Shown piece after piece: positions 1-14,600 of a DNA stretch of 64,000 nt. The DNA is taken from positions 1 to 64,000 of the forward strand of contig JAKCPI010027531.1 of NCBI GenBank assembly GCA_023213315.1, written 5' to 3'. The position numbers and the translations under genes are program-made. The DNA is from Euborellia annulipes. Lineage: Eukaryota > Arthropoda > Insecta > Dermaptera > Anisolabididae. Under the pieces are notes generated by a model. That model did not search any database, was not told the DNA's origin, and was given only the letters and a program-made list of their open reading frames with translations. The stretch's first letter is position 1, and every line of letters starts with the position of its first letter.

Positions 1-486
1 GATTTTCACAGGAATGGTCATTCAAACATCAAAGATCAAGTCCACACCATGAACAAGGAAATGGAAAAGCTGAAGCGTCAGATCAAGTCTGTGAAGAATA
101 TGATAAGAAAAGGAATTAAAGCAAAAGAAGATAATCCAGCATGGTTCAAGAAGAATCCAACTGAAAATAGATGGTCACCAGGAAGAATAAAAGAAAATTA
201 AACCCAAGATCATATATTATAAATGATAATATGAAAGATTACACAAGAAACGAAATACATGTAAAGAAAAGATATGAAAAAGAATACATCAATGAAGAAG
301 AAAAAGAAATGAAAGAAAGATCAAACAAACAATGAAAGCAACAATACAATAGAAGAAAAGAACAATAGCTATGAAACTCCACAGGCCGATTCAAGAAAAG
401 AAGAGAGCTACATAGCAACTGGCAGAACAAGAAGATCATTAAGAAGACCAAAGAAATATGAAGATTATTACACAGATTATAAATGA
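1..486 (+). pseudogene. Degenerate 3' end of a retrotransposon polyprotein
   Basis: The window opens inside a reading frame (1-201) rich in Lys, Glu and Asn that ends in WSPGRIKEN and a stop. A second open stretch in another frame ends at about 486 with the tail RRSLRRPKKYEDYY, followed by a few residues and a stop. A basic, Tyr-rich tail of this sort is typical of the C-terminus of LTR-retrotransposon pol proteins, and a purine-rich tract with an LTR-like sequence follows at once. The frame change and internal stops mark it as decayed. The upstream part lies outside the window, so the clade (Gypsy or BEL/Pao) cannot be fixed. The call rests on tail composition and context; no catalytic motif is visible. 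Confidence 0.4.
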
Positions 487-512
487 TTTCAAATTTTACA
501 CAAAAGAGAGGA

Positions 513-719
513 TGTTATATATTATTATTATGTTGGCAACAGTCTCTCTTTACTAACTTCACACAGTACACACCTCATGCATTCGATGTACACAGATACA
601 CAGCCTCTCTACCATCATACCTTTATATGTACCCACTATTATTATCTATATAAATAAATATATATATAAAACAATTACAATCTTTTATTAAATAATAAAT
701 ATATAAAACACTCACTACG
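513..719 (+). repeat. Probable 3' LTR
   Basis: A purine tract (aaaagagagga) is followed directly by TGTTATATATTATTATTATG, a TG start like many LTRs. The stretch continues through an AT-rich region with an ATAAA-type signal to about CACTCACTAC. The 5' partner is outside the window and the 3' border is blurred by a hairpin element that starts at 723, so the end coordinate is approximate. Confidence 0.4.
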
Positions 720-722
720 CCA

Positions 723-803
723 CTGGTGTCCAGCACGCTGCACAACTTTCTCCTACTGAAGGGTAATAGAAAGTTGTGTGCTGTGCGCCAGTCACACCAG
801 ATT
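723..803. repeat. Hairpin element, copy 1
   Basis: Near-perfect inverted repeat that starts CTGGTGTCCAGCAC and ends GTGCGCCAGTCACACCAGA. The middle reads CACAACTTTC, a short spacer, then GAAAGTTGTG. The same hairpin, with small differences, recurs at 25818, 48575, 59172 and 62917, and as halves at 48113 and 54148. It has no coding potential and looks like a foldback mobile element. Confidence 0.75.
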
Positions 804-2550
804 TTTAAGTCTGGCCTGAATAAATTATGGTATCCTTATGTTTAGGAAATTTTGACAAATTTTTAAATAACTTTTTTTATTTAAATAAATATCAATATTA
901 TAAGCTATGTATATGAAAAAGGCAAAATGAACAAATTTATTCTTAAAAAGAAAGGGTTTTATCATTTAATATACTATTTTTATAGCTTTTAATAAATTAT
1001 TTTATAAAATTTGAACATAAACAGATGAAATCAATCAATTTGACAATTCTTTCATCTAATGGAAGAGCCTCAAATTTTTTTTCTAATTTAACCGGCGCCC
1101 AAAGAACAGGCAGGGAGACTCGCGTAACTCTTATCTAGCCTTTATTTCTCGCGCAAGATCGCTTTTCAAAAACTTGTAATATCTCTCTCATTTATTCACG
1201 GATTTGAGGCAAAATGCAAAACTGGTCTCTTTAATCAATTATAAAGCCCTAGGAATTTTTTTATTTAGCTACGCCCACATAAAATGAGGGTTTATTGATA
1301 TCATATGACACAACTTCTAATGTCAACTCCTACCTTTATTTTCTAATAATATAAATTTAATGTTTTTTAATTAAATAAACACATTTAGGGCTTGATATCG
1401 ATTGAATAAATTAAAATATAAAATATTCTAACTAAAACAATCCATTTTTGGCCAAGGAATGTCCTAAAAATAATAAAAAATCGATTTTCCAAATTTATTT
1501 TGACAGATGAATTTTTTCTTTTTAAAATTATAAAAAAAATTTTCTAGATAGAGAAATAGTGAATAGTGCATTATAATCAGCACTAAATCCTGAATATTAT
1601 GACCAGGGCCGCAGACAGGGAGGGACAGGGGGGGCTATATCCCCGGCAGAGGCGTACCGAGGCAGTTGGGGGCCTGGGGCGGCACTAGAAGAGGGGGCCT
1701 TATATTGAATTTTTTTTTTTTTTTTTGGGGAGGGGTGCTCATCTTTAAATATCCTTCTCCTCCATACACAAAAATATTTTTAAAATACCGTATATCCCTC
1801 CCTAAGTTCCTTTTATAAATATTATGGAATTGGTTTATGCCGGCCCTCGGGGCCCCGGGGCAAAGAGACTGCCCCACTCCCTCCTCTTTCCCCCTCAAGT
1901 TACGCCACTGATCCCTGAGGGCACGAGGCCTCTCGAAGGAGTCCAGGAATTCCTTTATAGCTCAAATTCTTAAAATTTCAACTTAAAAGAAATCATTTTT
2001 GGAGATTTTTTTCCTGAGGGGCCCGGGCCCATTTACCCCATGTACCGCCAAACGTTTGTAATAATATTGTATAAGTTTGTAATAATATAACTATCAGTCT
2101 GAATACATTTTTTGAATAATTCCACTATGCATAGATCTCATATTTTATTTTTTAATTTATATTCTACTAATAAATTATTTTAATATTTTATTATTTTGTG
2201 GAATATAAAAATAGATTTTCTTTTATTGCTTCTAAGAAACAATAGATGGCGGCATCTTTCTCCAAACCCGTCTAGATTGTTAGAAAACCGGTTAGTGAGA
2301 AAATTAAAGAAAGCTCATCAGAGTAGTCAAGATAATCATAGATATTCAAATTGAAGTGAACCTCTGTGGCAAAATGAAAATCTTAATAAATTAATTTTTT
2401 TTTTAATTCCCGCCTTCATTTTTTCATTTATTATATTTTTTTATTTTAAATTTCTGTAATTGTATCTGGTTTTTATACTCATTTTAATATAATTTTTATT
2501 TCAATTTTTTAAAATAAATATTATATTTTTATATTGTTGGTAGTTTTTGA
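804..2550. other. Non-coding AT-rich flank with G-rich MITE remnants
   Basis: No supportable gene. At 1605-2060 G-runs and C-runs alternate with text such as GGCGTACCGAGGCAGTTGGG and TTACGCCACTG. The first of these recurs at about 42420, so this looks like two overlapping copies of G-rich MITEs. The ORF crossing it on the minus strand (1635-1898) is low-complexity MITE sequence. Confidence 0.5.
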
Positions 2551-2639
2551 TTTGATTGCAGAGTCGCGTGAGTGACGGCGCGATGGCGTGTCTTTGCTAA
2601 CTCACTTCAGTGCCATTTGAAAGAGCAGCAGAGCCGATC
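2550..2639 (+). promoter_or_regulatory. Probable 5' UTR and promoter-proximal region of synaptogyrin
   Basis: A GC-richer stretch (AGTCGCGTGAGTGACGGCGC and following) sits just before the synaptogyrin ATG within otherwise very AT-rich DNA. The start context is GATCATGG. The transcription start itself is not visible. A possible acceptor (ttgattgcag) at about 2560 could mean that an upstream leader exon exists. Confidence 0.35.
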
Positions 2640-5600
2640 ATGGAGTCCGCAGGTGCGTACGGCGGCGCCAAAGCGGGTGCCCCGTTTGACCCTATACAAT
2701 TCGTCCAAAGGCCTCAAGTCATTCTACGAGCCGTTTGTCTTGTAAGTTTCTACAAATTCAAATGATTTAAACATTAAATTATCACCTAGCTATTAATATG
2801 CTAGGTAATGGCAAGTGTCCAATCGATTTTGACATAAGCACCCACCCGCCACCATGGCCGACATCGGCGCTCGTTTCAGGCATTTCGTTTTAAGGGATGG
2901 GGTGGAAATATTGATTTTTCACTCCAACTTCAATCTAGGTCACTTCTCTTTGGGAATTTATATAATTAAAAAAAATTTCAATTATTGAGTAATATTCACA
3001 TTTAAAATGCAAATTTATTTTATTCTTTATTATTTTACAAATCATTGTTGTAGTAATTATTCGAAATTTTATTTGGTTTATAAATATAATTTTTTTAATC
3101 GATTACCATTTAAACACCAAAAATTTCAATTATTTACTCTTATAATAATTAATTACACATAAACAGATATTTTACACCATTATTATGTAAATCATCATTT
3201 ATCACCAATTTTTTTTATATTTATACTTTATCAAAAATATCTTCCTCAATTATAATTATTAAATAATAATAGAAATGTATTCTCATATTATTTATCTATT
3301 TCTAAAATATTTCATTTGATATTTTCTATTCATTTATTTTTTCAAGTATTATCAATTATTTTTTCATATTCCTTAGCATTGAGGCTAATTATATTTTTTA
3401 ATTATATATAAGACTATATGTCATAATGACATGTAAATACTTTTAGGGTATAGCAAAAAAAAAGTTGAAAAAAATTTTTAAACTCAATTAAATTCGTTTT
3501 GAAAAGCATAATGCAATTCCACCGTATCAGATAAGACTCTTCCTGGCTGTCACACGAAATCTATTCATTACATGCACAATATTTAATAATTCCAAGTCTT
3601 TACTTTCTCTTACCCTTATATGTAATATATAGAAAGTATAGCGATCATGTCAAAAATTCGAGTTCATGATTTTTGATGGATTTACACGTTTTGAGGTCCC
3701 CTGAACCACAAAAGTGGTTTTCGCGACATGATCTGTCTGTCTGTAACGATTTTAAGCTTGAAGGAATTAAGATACGAAATTGAAATTTTATATTTAAGTT
3801 AGGTATCCTTCCGGACAGTCAAAATAATCTTTTTGAACAAAATCAGCCAAAAAGTACTAGTACTTTACTGAAGTACTTTTTCAGTTTTTTCGAATTTCTC
3901 AAAATCGGCTCTAACGATTTTGATTAAAATTCAAAATCAATTATTTTTTAGATGTCCTTTAAAAGGTATATCAGTAAAATTTTTCGTGAAAATTGTTTCA
4001 AGTACAATTTACTGATGTATTTCAGATTTTTCAAATTCATTTTCCGGCTCTTCCTTTCATAGAGCCAATGTTAAATTCCTATGGGGATTTGCATGTTAAT
4101 TTCGATTCAAAATGGGGTCCCCTTGGGAACATTTTACCCATTTACAAAAAATTTTTCCAATTATGAAATTTTGTATTATTTAGGATTCTCTATCGAGTAT
4201 AAAATATTCTAATATGAAATTAAAATTTTGAAAAATAACCATAGTTTATTTCAAACAGTGAACATTTAAAATGCAAGTTTTAACGGGAAACTAAAAATAT
4301 CTCGGCACAAAAAATCTGGTGCGACCAGTCACACCAGATTTTTTATATTTCTCTATTTCGAGAAAAATGAAAAACTAAAATCGTTTTTTACGCCTGTTCT
4401 CATTCAACTTGTCATATTTTATTTCAAAGTGTAAATATAATTGCAACACACTCGGGGAAGTTGAAGGCTAAGCCCATAGCTAAACGCCTAAAGGCAAAGT
4501 GTTTCGTCATTAAAATTCAACCCCTAGCGCAGAAATTTCTTTTGATGTTTTTTGTACCATTTTCGGTGGCTCTATAATTACGCAACACGCCTATATATTT
4601 CAATATATGTTTAGAGCTCTAGTTAAACACTATTATTGTGTCAGCTTAGTAATAAGTCAAATATTTAAAAATAAAATCAAGCAACTGTAACAATGATGTG
4701 ATTTTATCACTTATTCTCTTAAATAAATACATTTTAATTACCATTTAATTGCTGTTTTTAATTTTTATCTTATTAATCGACCACTTAATAGATAAAATCT
4801 TTAAAGCAAATTAACACTTGAAAAGTTTATCAGGAAAATTTTTTAGATTCTTTGATTATTATTTTTATAAAACAATATATTTGATGAAATACCGTCTTTG
4901 ATCTGAGAACAGATCATTTCAATTCTTCGTATGATTTCTCCTTTACTAATACAATTACAAAATCGTGTATATATAATTATACCCATCGTGATTGTGTAGA
5001 TTAACATCTTTAAATGTTTCAATTCCATTTGTTTAACCCAAATCTATATAGAATCTGGGGATATATTTTTAGGAATTAAAATTAGAGGCCAAAATGGTTG
5101 TATAGTTATAGAATAAAAGAACAAAAATATTTCTTTCCTTCTTCAATCATTACCAGGTTTTGGCCTTAGGCTCTATACCTGTAAAATCTTTTTTCTCTTG
5201 GGATATTTGTTTGAAAAATTAAACCAGGATATCATTGTTTATGGTGTTTGTCTTTGTGCTTTAGTGACTTCGAGGCATCCCCCCCCCCCCCCTCTTATCT
5301 CACAATCTGCACATGAAGCTTTACAAATTTATAAATATATTAAATTTAAACGTTTTGATCATTGACTTGACTTTTGTTATTTTGAATACGATCGGAAAAG
5401 TGATCTGTAAACTGATCTTACTTTTATCGAACCCTTTTTGTTGGGAAAATAAGAAAGGTTTCCTTTAAACTTTGACGGAAATAATTTTAATATATATATA
5501 TTTTTTTTCATTTCTGTTGGAATTTTTTTTTATTTTATTAAAAATTAAACCCCATATTGGAAAAAACTTTTTAGCCAGAAAATTGGGTCACTTTAATACA

Positions 5601-8600
5601 TACAATTTTTTAATCTTATTATCATAAAGCAATTTTAGGTTTCAACAATCTTATCAAATTCATAAACTTTGTATTGGACAATTTTAAAATTTGTAATGTC
5701 CTCGCATTCTAATTATCAGTATTGTGTGTTTTTTTTATTTATGACTGTATAGGATGCATAATTTATGTTCTTTTAATTTTTTCAAAGTTGTTCAAAATGA
5801 TAAATATCATAGAACAATTAATTTTATATTGAGGATTATCTTGTTAAAACTTTTGGATTTCAAATAAAGTACCTTTTTAAGTTGGATCGATTGTGGCTCT
5901 ACTATTCGATATCGGTTTAGAAGAAAGGCTCGAGACATTCTTGTTACCTACTTTTTTTTTTTTAATCAAAGCATTTATTTTTTGATAATTTTACTAATTA
6001 TCTTGAAATTTGAAATTCAAATGTTTTAACTCGTATTTTAATGGTTGTGACCTTCTCAATACATAGTTTTTGATATAATCTAATTGAAATTGTTATTAAT
6101 ATTATTATTATTATTTTTTTAATAGAAAGGAATAATTTGAAACTTCAGTTTCAAAATTATAATTTCAAGACCTTAAATAAATTACTTTATATCATCACCA
6201 ATGACCTTTAAGCTTAATAATTAAAATGATAAAGACCTTAACCTGGGCCTATAAGCACAATTTAGATCTCATTTATGACAAAGAAATTACTTAATCGAAT
6301 TTGGTTCTAGTAAAGCTAATGTTTTCAATGAATTGAAGGTATAGCATAAAGAACAGTAGTCTGGGGCTTAACCTCCCTTCTTAAATCTTAAAAAATAAAT
6401 AAATAAATAAGAATATAATAGAGAGAAAAATGTTTGCCCATTTTTAAATGTTCTAAAGTACAGAGAGGGTGAATATTAAAGCACTCTCCATGCATTTTCT
6501 CATGTGGTTATTTCATTGTTTTTATAAAAAAAAGATGGAAATCTTTATTTGAATTCTCTTCTAAAGTTCCTATTAAAAATGTTTTATAATTTTTTTAAAA
6601 CAATGAAATAATCATATGAGAAAATGCATGGGATGCTTTAATATTAATCCCCACTGTACTTAAATTAGTCCTTTTTTTAAATCTGTGTTGGAAATGAGGG
6701 GTTGTCTCCACTCTTAAAAGGCTTGCGTTTTTCCAATTTTTGAAAATTGTATCAACTTTGATGGCTAAACTTTATATTTTGAGATGTGCTGAATTCAAAT
6801 ATAACCATGGTTTTTTCCATCACGTAAGGTTTTTCTACAAAATGCAAAGAGAAATGAGGGGAAATAATACAATTTCTTACATGTTGCATGGAACTCAATT
6901 TTCTTTAAAAAAATTCACAAATGGTTCCACACCATTTACTGACCAAGTTCAACTTACCTAAATCCTGTGTCCGACCAGTGCAGCAGTGGCAGATTGAAGT
7001 AAATAAAAATCATATTAATGCTTCATTGTCCTTGATACCTTCTTTCTATTTCTTTTACGTTTTGGTTCCCTTTTCCTCACTCAGGACTCAGAGTTTTTCT
7101 GGGAAGTAGTCAAGATGGGAATTCAGGAAGTGAAGTTTCAAACTCATCGCAAAACCCAAATTCTATTTTCAAAAAACAAAATATGCATGGAAAGTCTAAA
7201 ATTCCAAATTATTCTTTTTAGTTTAGGATGTTCGTGTGATTATATTGGAGTTCGTCTCTGTTTAACTCGGAGAGTATGGGGAGAGTCAGGCTGCTTAGTG
7301 ACACACGAACATGCTCAATCTGGCTGCTCACATTCCTCTACCGAAAATCCTCTTTTTCACATGCTCATACATTCATAACATGTAAAATATCAGTTTGATT
7401 TTAGAAATCATTGATGTTCTCGGATCGTTGCTCGCTAGTGTAATCTGGGCAATTACTCCTGAAGGGAAAATCGTACTATAACAATAGTATGATTTGTACA
7501 AAAACTGTTGTGGATGGAATTTTTTCACTATTTTTCCTGAATTCAGCACTCGAAAACTCATAAGAATCACCCTTTAGATTCCAAACAATTTTTTCATCTC
7601 AGGCCTGTGTTATTAAAAAGCTTTCAATTTCTTAATTTAATTATTGTGTATTTATTACAATATTTTAACATTCTTTCCTTTAAATAACAAATCTAAAACA
7701 AAATAAGTTTGAATTTCTACCAAATAGTTGTTTAGATTGGATTTGGGAGAAATTGACAGAGATCGAGTTTCAATCTCTTGAGATCATCGGGATAAAGGAT
7801 GATTGAAAGTGATGTTGACAAATAGGGTTTGGGGTGTTTAAAGAGAAATTTGTAACAGGTGACGGGAGTTGATAGTGATTTAATTACCAAAAACATGTAA
7901 CTGACCTGGATATGGACCCACTATTAGTTTTAATAAATTTCGAAGAAATCTTTTTGGAAAATATATATTTTCAAATGTCTCAGGGATTAATTTTATTAAA
8001 TTAGATTTTACGAATTAGAAGTTATATTATAGTCAGAGAGAATGTCCTGACAAGGTTTAAGTTCAAAATCCCGTTTAACACAAAAATTTGCCCAACCTTT
8101 TCCTGAAATGAGGATTGGGAAATTCGGCCCTACTTTTGACTGATCAACTTTGTTATCACAAGTAAAAACTAGAATCTCTTGCTTAACAAATTTGGATTTT
8201 CGTTAAAACTAGTCACTCCATTTGTAGGTATCTGTATTGTTTCATGAGATAAGTAATCTTAAAAAGTTTTAAAATTTTACAATAGAAAAAAAAATTTTTA
8301 AAAACGAGACAAAAGGGCCCTTTCTTTTTAAATATAGAATAATAATCTATTTATATATTTTTTTTTTTCTTTCTATTGAGATATTTTTGTTCTACCTGTA
8401 GATGATGCATCTAATCAATAAATCTGCTCCAGGCTGCGCGCAGTTGAATCAGATCACTATCTAATTCAAATGCGCATGACTTCATTCATCTATTCTTTCT
8501 TCACTTTCATCTATTTATATAATCTACTACTCTACCTTTATTCACTCTACTAGATGTTATTTTTTTTAGATTTATATAGACGTATTTGGAGAGGGAGGGT

Positions 8601-11600
8601 TCACAATTGAACTCGGTCTAACTAGGTTAAATAATAACATATACTTTATTTAACTCCCCCGTTACTCATTCTTTACACTTTTCTACAATCGTTAAGCTTT
8701 ATTAGCAAATAAAAAAAAGCCCTGAACCGCAGAGGTAGAAAGAAGCCTTGCTTTTTGTTCTCGATAACAGAGGTTAACTTCCCGTCTCTAGGGCAATTTA
8801 TTTAATATTTTATCAATATTATATTGACTTCCAATTAAGATATCTATTTCCTTCTGAACTCTTCACTACATTCTTGATAGATTGGCCATTTATCAGGGCT
8901 GGAGAGCTGACTCCAGTCTCAGTTTATTCAGCTGTGACTCCGGAGTTATTGTTTTAAACTGAGGCTCCGGCTTCAACCCCAGTTCCATCGTTATATTTTT
9001 TTTGGCATTATCGTTACCATGCAATATCAATCCATCAGCTGTTTCGCGTCCTTCTGTTACATGCTAAACTGTTTAAACTCTGATTAATACTAAACCCGTC
9101 CATTAATTGTGTTAAATAGAAATTGGAAAATTATTAAAAATAAAAAAAAAAATAATTAAATGAGAAGGAACCGAGCCAGTGGAGATTTTAATCGCTCACT
9201 GAATATAATCACAGCTTAGCTCCTCCAAAATTTCCTGATTTCTGACTTCCGACTTCGATTTTGCTCTTCAGACATACCAAATGTATATCCAAGAAATAGC
9301 TCAAGCAGAATATCATCCAATTCTTCAAGGTTTACAATGAAATTTGAAGGTGTGTAGTGTAGTTTTTATAATAATTGGAACCAATTATTTTTCAGAAATT
9401 TTATTTGCCGACGACTGATTGCAATACACAGTTTGGGTCATTCATCCGTCGGCAAATAAAATTTCTAAAAAAAATTGGTCACATAATTATAAAACCTGCA
9501 AATTTCATAGTAAACCTTCAAGAATTGGATGATAACAAATGTATTTGAGGATCTTTATAAATTTTGGCACGCTCCATTCCAAGAGAGCATCATTTATAGT
9601 GTAATACATTTTTATTAACATTGATCTAAGGATTGGCATGGTAGAGAAACTCCCTAAGAGAATTGCACCTTAGAACAAAGGTTGTATTTATGTGTTTCAC
9701 GAGGGTAAAAAAGTATTAACACAAATTTAAATACTCGATATATTTCTGGTTGTTAACCCATCTTCAGGAGTTACAAAAAACTCTTTTTTTTCCTCCTGAA
9801 GATGGGTTAACAACCAGAAATATATCGAGTATTTAAATGTGTGTTAATACTTTTTTACCCTCGTGAAACTCACATAAATACAACCTTTGTTCAATATGTT
9901 TCACTTGAAACCCACACCGCAATCCTTAAATTTAATAATGCACATTAGAAGTTGACATTTATCCACCAAAAATTATTTCTTGAGTACACTATAAATTTCT
10001 TCCCGAGGCTAACCGTAGGCCCACTGTTCATTTCTGTGCCACACTAAAACCAAATTTTGATTCAAATTCATTACAATCTATTATATAACTAAATGTTACA
10101 TCAGATAATTGACTATGGAAAGCTATTTGTAACGCATCAATTCATTCATTCATTCCATAAACTTGAATATGCTCACAAATATATCTTCCATGCTTTGATG
10201 AAACTTTATCATTCTAAAGGTATTGGCTAAATAAAATTATTACTTGTAAGAGAAGAGTAACAAGAACTTTGCCTAATCTGTTCTTCCCCAATATAAATAA
10301 TCGGAAGTCCAACATGTTCTTTTCGTTTAATAATATAAGAAAACACACAAGGTTTTAAAATTAATATTATATTTTTTTTCAGCTGTTTGCCATCATCGTG
10401 TTCGGCTGTATTTCATCGCAAGGCTGGGAATATCGACAAGATGATAAACGCGAGGTGTGTCGTTACAAAGAAGATTCGAACGCTTGTAATTATGGTGTTG
10501 GTATCGGTGTAATTGCATTCCTCGCTAGTATCGGCTTCCTGGTGGGAGAGTTCCTCTTTGAACAGATGTCCAGTGTTAAAACAAGAAAACATTATGTTTT
10601 AGGTGACCTAGGGTTTTCCGGTAAGCTAAACTTTATTTGCTTTTTATATAATAATAACAACCAATCAATCGACTTATTCCTTCTCTTGGTTCATTGGTGT
10701 GTAAAATATGCGGGATCTAAATTGGATACTGTCTCAATATTTTTCTTTGGTGTTCTTTGCTTACAAGGTGCTTTCTTTCTTTCCTTATTTTGGGGATTGT
10801 GAATATATATATATCTTCTTATATTTGATTAAAAACTTGTTTTCAGAGAAAGCATGTTTTTTTTATCATTCTGTAAACCTTTTTATTTAAAAATTTTGTT
10901 CAAAATATCTAATTCAAGAATAAACAAATCTGAAAAACGAAACTACAATTTTCTAGCTGATTTGTTTTTCACTTATTTACGCATCAAAGAATTGAATAAA
11001 ATAAATATATCATTAAGATACAATAGGTGACTGTTTGCATTTCAAAATGATGTTAGAGGAGAGGAAATCAGCTAGAAGGGGTAGCTTTTATCTAAATAAT
11101 ACTCTTGAAACCTTTTGGCTTTACTTTGATTATGTCATCCCCATTCACGAGAGAGTATTTAGAGGAAATCAACCAAAAGACTCTCTGATTTTAAAATTAA
11201 ATAGCTCAAAAACAAAGATCGATAGTAGAAGGTATGTTCATTTTGGAAGCTCTATTTCGAAATTAGTTACACTTATGGCGTTGTAAGTACCCCAATACGG
11301 AGGCCTTTATTAGGACTCTGAAGCCTAAAGTCACAGGTAGGGCTTGGGACAGTTTAAAGGAGGTTAGCATAAAAATTGAAGTCATATACAATGTTTAATA
11401 AAACTTTGTATTGCTATACTCAAAATTTTTAATTTCAAAACTTGTACAGTGAGCGCCCCAATTAAATCCCCACCTGATAACTAGAGCCTTGAGTATATGG
11501 TATAGTATATGGTGTATAGTGAAATAATTTTAATGACCGAAGAGGTAAAACGTAAAATCTGGTACAGATGATTCTACTTTACCTTTTCAAATTTAAAATT

Positions 11601-14600
11601 ATTTCACCATATACTTAAGGCTCTAGCTATCAGGTGGGGATTTAATTGTGGCCATCACTGTACAGTAAATGAGATTTCTTCTTTTCTCATCTCATTCTTC
11701 TTTTGGTCTTTGTTTCGAGTAATTTCATTTTAAAAGTCCTTTTGTGGATTGAGCCTTTATATCTCAGATAGTGGCGTTATCTAATTAAAACTTAGATTTT
11801 TTTACTAATTGGAAGTTGTATTTCGATATAAGATACCTTTTTGGTTGATTTCCTCTCATCGCACATAACTGTTACTTTACTTTTGTTATTAGATGAATTC
11901 CCAACCCGAAGTAAGAAAAAACTTTCTCACTACTTACATATTAAAGGTGCGGAATATAAAAAGAAGTTTAGGAGAACCTCATTTTATATCATGTAATAGT
12001 GTCATCAAAAAATTTAATTAGTCTCTTTTATAGGATCATTTATTTTTTGGTTCTTGAAAGTTTAATTCTTTAGTTTAAGTATAAGGAAGAGAAAAAAAAA
12101 ACATCTACTTTAATACATCTCTTAAAGGGAATAATTTTTTAGGTAGATAAAATAAAGAAATAATAAATGTTATTAATAAGATTTTATAGTATTAAGTCCG
12201 ATTCACACCATCATTTATCATCCCACCTAAATATTCTTAATTGTAATTTAAATGGACTGGTTCACTCTAACATAAATCGTCACAAAGCAGGCCTCCACCA
12301 CCCCGATAAATCAAAAACTTAACGGATGGATAATGTTTACTTAATGTAAATATGGAACTTAAACGCCAATGTTTAATTTGCTCCATATCCGCATATTGAA
12401 TTTTGTTCTCTGGTTATTATCAATTTATTTTTATATAAAAATATAGATGACACGAGCTATTCCAATTTCTGAAATGCTCAAGTTAGAAACTTCATGCGGA
12501 AAAATTCTTCAAGATCTTATCAGTGCTGAAATTTTTCAGATTCCCTGGAAATTTTAAAAGAATCAAGTAAACACCCACAAGCTTTTGTAATACTTCTTTC
12601 TAAACTTTATGGAAGAATAGTATGAATAGATTATTTATTTATTTATTAAGTCATTTCTCCCGTCTGACATACATATATACATATATATTATACAAAATTT
12701 TGAATTTAAATAAATCAAGATTTCAAAGACTTGGTAAAGATTCCTTTTTAAACTCTTTTTTATATTCTCTACTGAACAGTAGAAGTCAAAAGTCAAGTTG
12801 TTAAACTCTTTAATCATAGCCCACATAGGGTCATTCATTCCACAGTTCCGAGGGAATTGGTTATTTATAAATATGTATCCACCAATCCTGGGAAATTAGA
12901 GTTGGCCTGTCAATAGCTTAGAGAGTTGACTGTATCTATCCATTATGTCATGGTTAATATTAATTATGAACTAATCTAGTAAATAGATTCATATTTTGAT
13001 GAAATAATTTTTAAATGGATCGATAATTATCTTAACTACCCTTTAACCTGGGCCTCTACAAGGGTGGAAGTTTCACGAATCTTCAATATCCCTTTTTAAT
13101 CACATAAGCCTATATTATCCTACATAATTTACAAAAATCCCGACAAAATATAATATTCTTTAATAATCAAAATCAACAATTAATATATTTCTTTATAAAC
13201 AGTAAATGTGTAGCTACCACTTCAATTTATTTACAAATATTTCGGCTCGTACCCAGGGGCCATTTTCAGTGCATATACGAATTTTTTGAGAGAGATTTTC
13301 AATATTATAAAATATATGAGAACAATTGAGCTCATGGGCTTTGTGCCTGGACGTTCTATGCCAGTGTATACACTGGCAGAAGCCGAAATATTTGAAGTGT
13401 TGAGAGAGAAAAAATAAGCTGGTTTTCTTCTCTTTATCGTCCATTTTTATAAACTTTGAATTAAAGATTTTGTGGGTTGAATTGACTCTCCCACTTAATC
13501 TCTTTCTGAGACAAAAAAATCTTCCGATTAGCTTGCAAGAGTATTAATTATAAGCTCCATGGTTTTGTTCAGTATCATAAAAATAGGCAAATGAGCCAAA
13601 CATTATATATATATATAATTTAAAAACAGAATTTCGTTCTTATCAATTTACTGACCATAAGCTGAGAAGAGTGTATTTTTCTGATAATAATATTGATTTT
13701 ATTTTATTTTTTTAGGTTTTTGGTCGTTCCTTTTTTTCGTTGGATTTTGCTACTTGACTAATCGATGGTCCAATACAACAATGACGCCAGATTTGGAGAC
13801 GGGCGTGAATAATCTCCAAGCAGCTATCGCTTTCTCCTTCTTTTCTATTTTCTCTTGGGTATGCATTCTACGGATAAAATGATTTTTAATTACTTTAAGA
13901 ACGATTCTAATTGTAATCTAGCTAATTTGGATTTGTAGTTATAACAACTATTATTTGAAAGTGGAAATATTGTAGTCTGCTTCGACCTTTTTGGAGTTGA
14001 CCTGCAGTATATATTTATACTCTCTCTAAAAGCCAAAAATATATGTTCGCTAGAGTTCTCACTCACCCTCCCTAGAGTGCTTAGAAAGATGATGTTAATT
14101 TTTTTAATTTTAAAAAAGCCCTCGGGGCTTGGCGTAGAGGTTAGCGTGCTAACCTCGTATACCAAACGTCGCGGGTTCGGACCCCAGGCAGTCCGATGAT
14201 TTTATTATATAAGGCATTTGGATACCAAAGGCTATATAAAACCCTGGCCCCAATATGTATAATAATAAATAACGGATATCGTTTAAAGTCTTAAATGGCC
14301 TAAGTTGCCGAAAAGACTGTGTGAATGTGTGATTGTGAGTGAGAAAAAAGTGTGAATGTTTTTTATATTAAAAAAAAAATAATAATTTTAAAAATTTTTT
14401 GATAAGATTGATTAATTAATCAGTACTTTTGAGGAATTTTACATGTTTAAGCAAATATATATATACTGTCTGTCAGTTGCATAGTTTAGTTACTTGGTCT
14501 CTCTATGCTTCAAAGTTGTTTTCTCTAAAAGTTGGAGCTGACTTGTAGAGTGTATGCTTTTGGCTGATACAGATAGTATTTATTAATTTTCGTAAGGACT

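Larger units (their letters stand above)
2742..10382 (+). other. Synaptogyrin intron 1: AT-rich, with several mobile elements
   Basis: Donor gtaagt and acceptor tttttttcag. Apart from the elements listed separately (long-TIR element at 3599, mini-hairpin at 4311, mariner-type MITE at 6459, inverted repeats at 9308 and 9673), I see AT-rich sequence, a poly-C run at about 5280 and short ORFs without coding character. At 8894 the sequence CAGGGCTGGAG begins a stretch rich in ctccgg/gactcc that looks like an old MITE. Confidence 0.6.
10621..13715 (+). other. Synaptogyrin intron 2
   Basis: AT-rich intron. The recognised contents are the mariner-type MITE at 11445 and the decayed palindrome at 13210-13410. 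ORFs within it are AT-biased and lack coding character. Confidence 0.6.

Noticed and set aside
6740..7570. Cluster of short ORFs inside synaptogyrin intron 1
   Set aside because: AT-biased, no conserved motif, no splice partners; compatible with chance.
14118..14200. Functional tRNA gene
   Set aside because: A and B boxes are present but the sequence recurs with a common non-tRNA body and no clean acceptor stem, so it is a SINE head.
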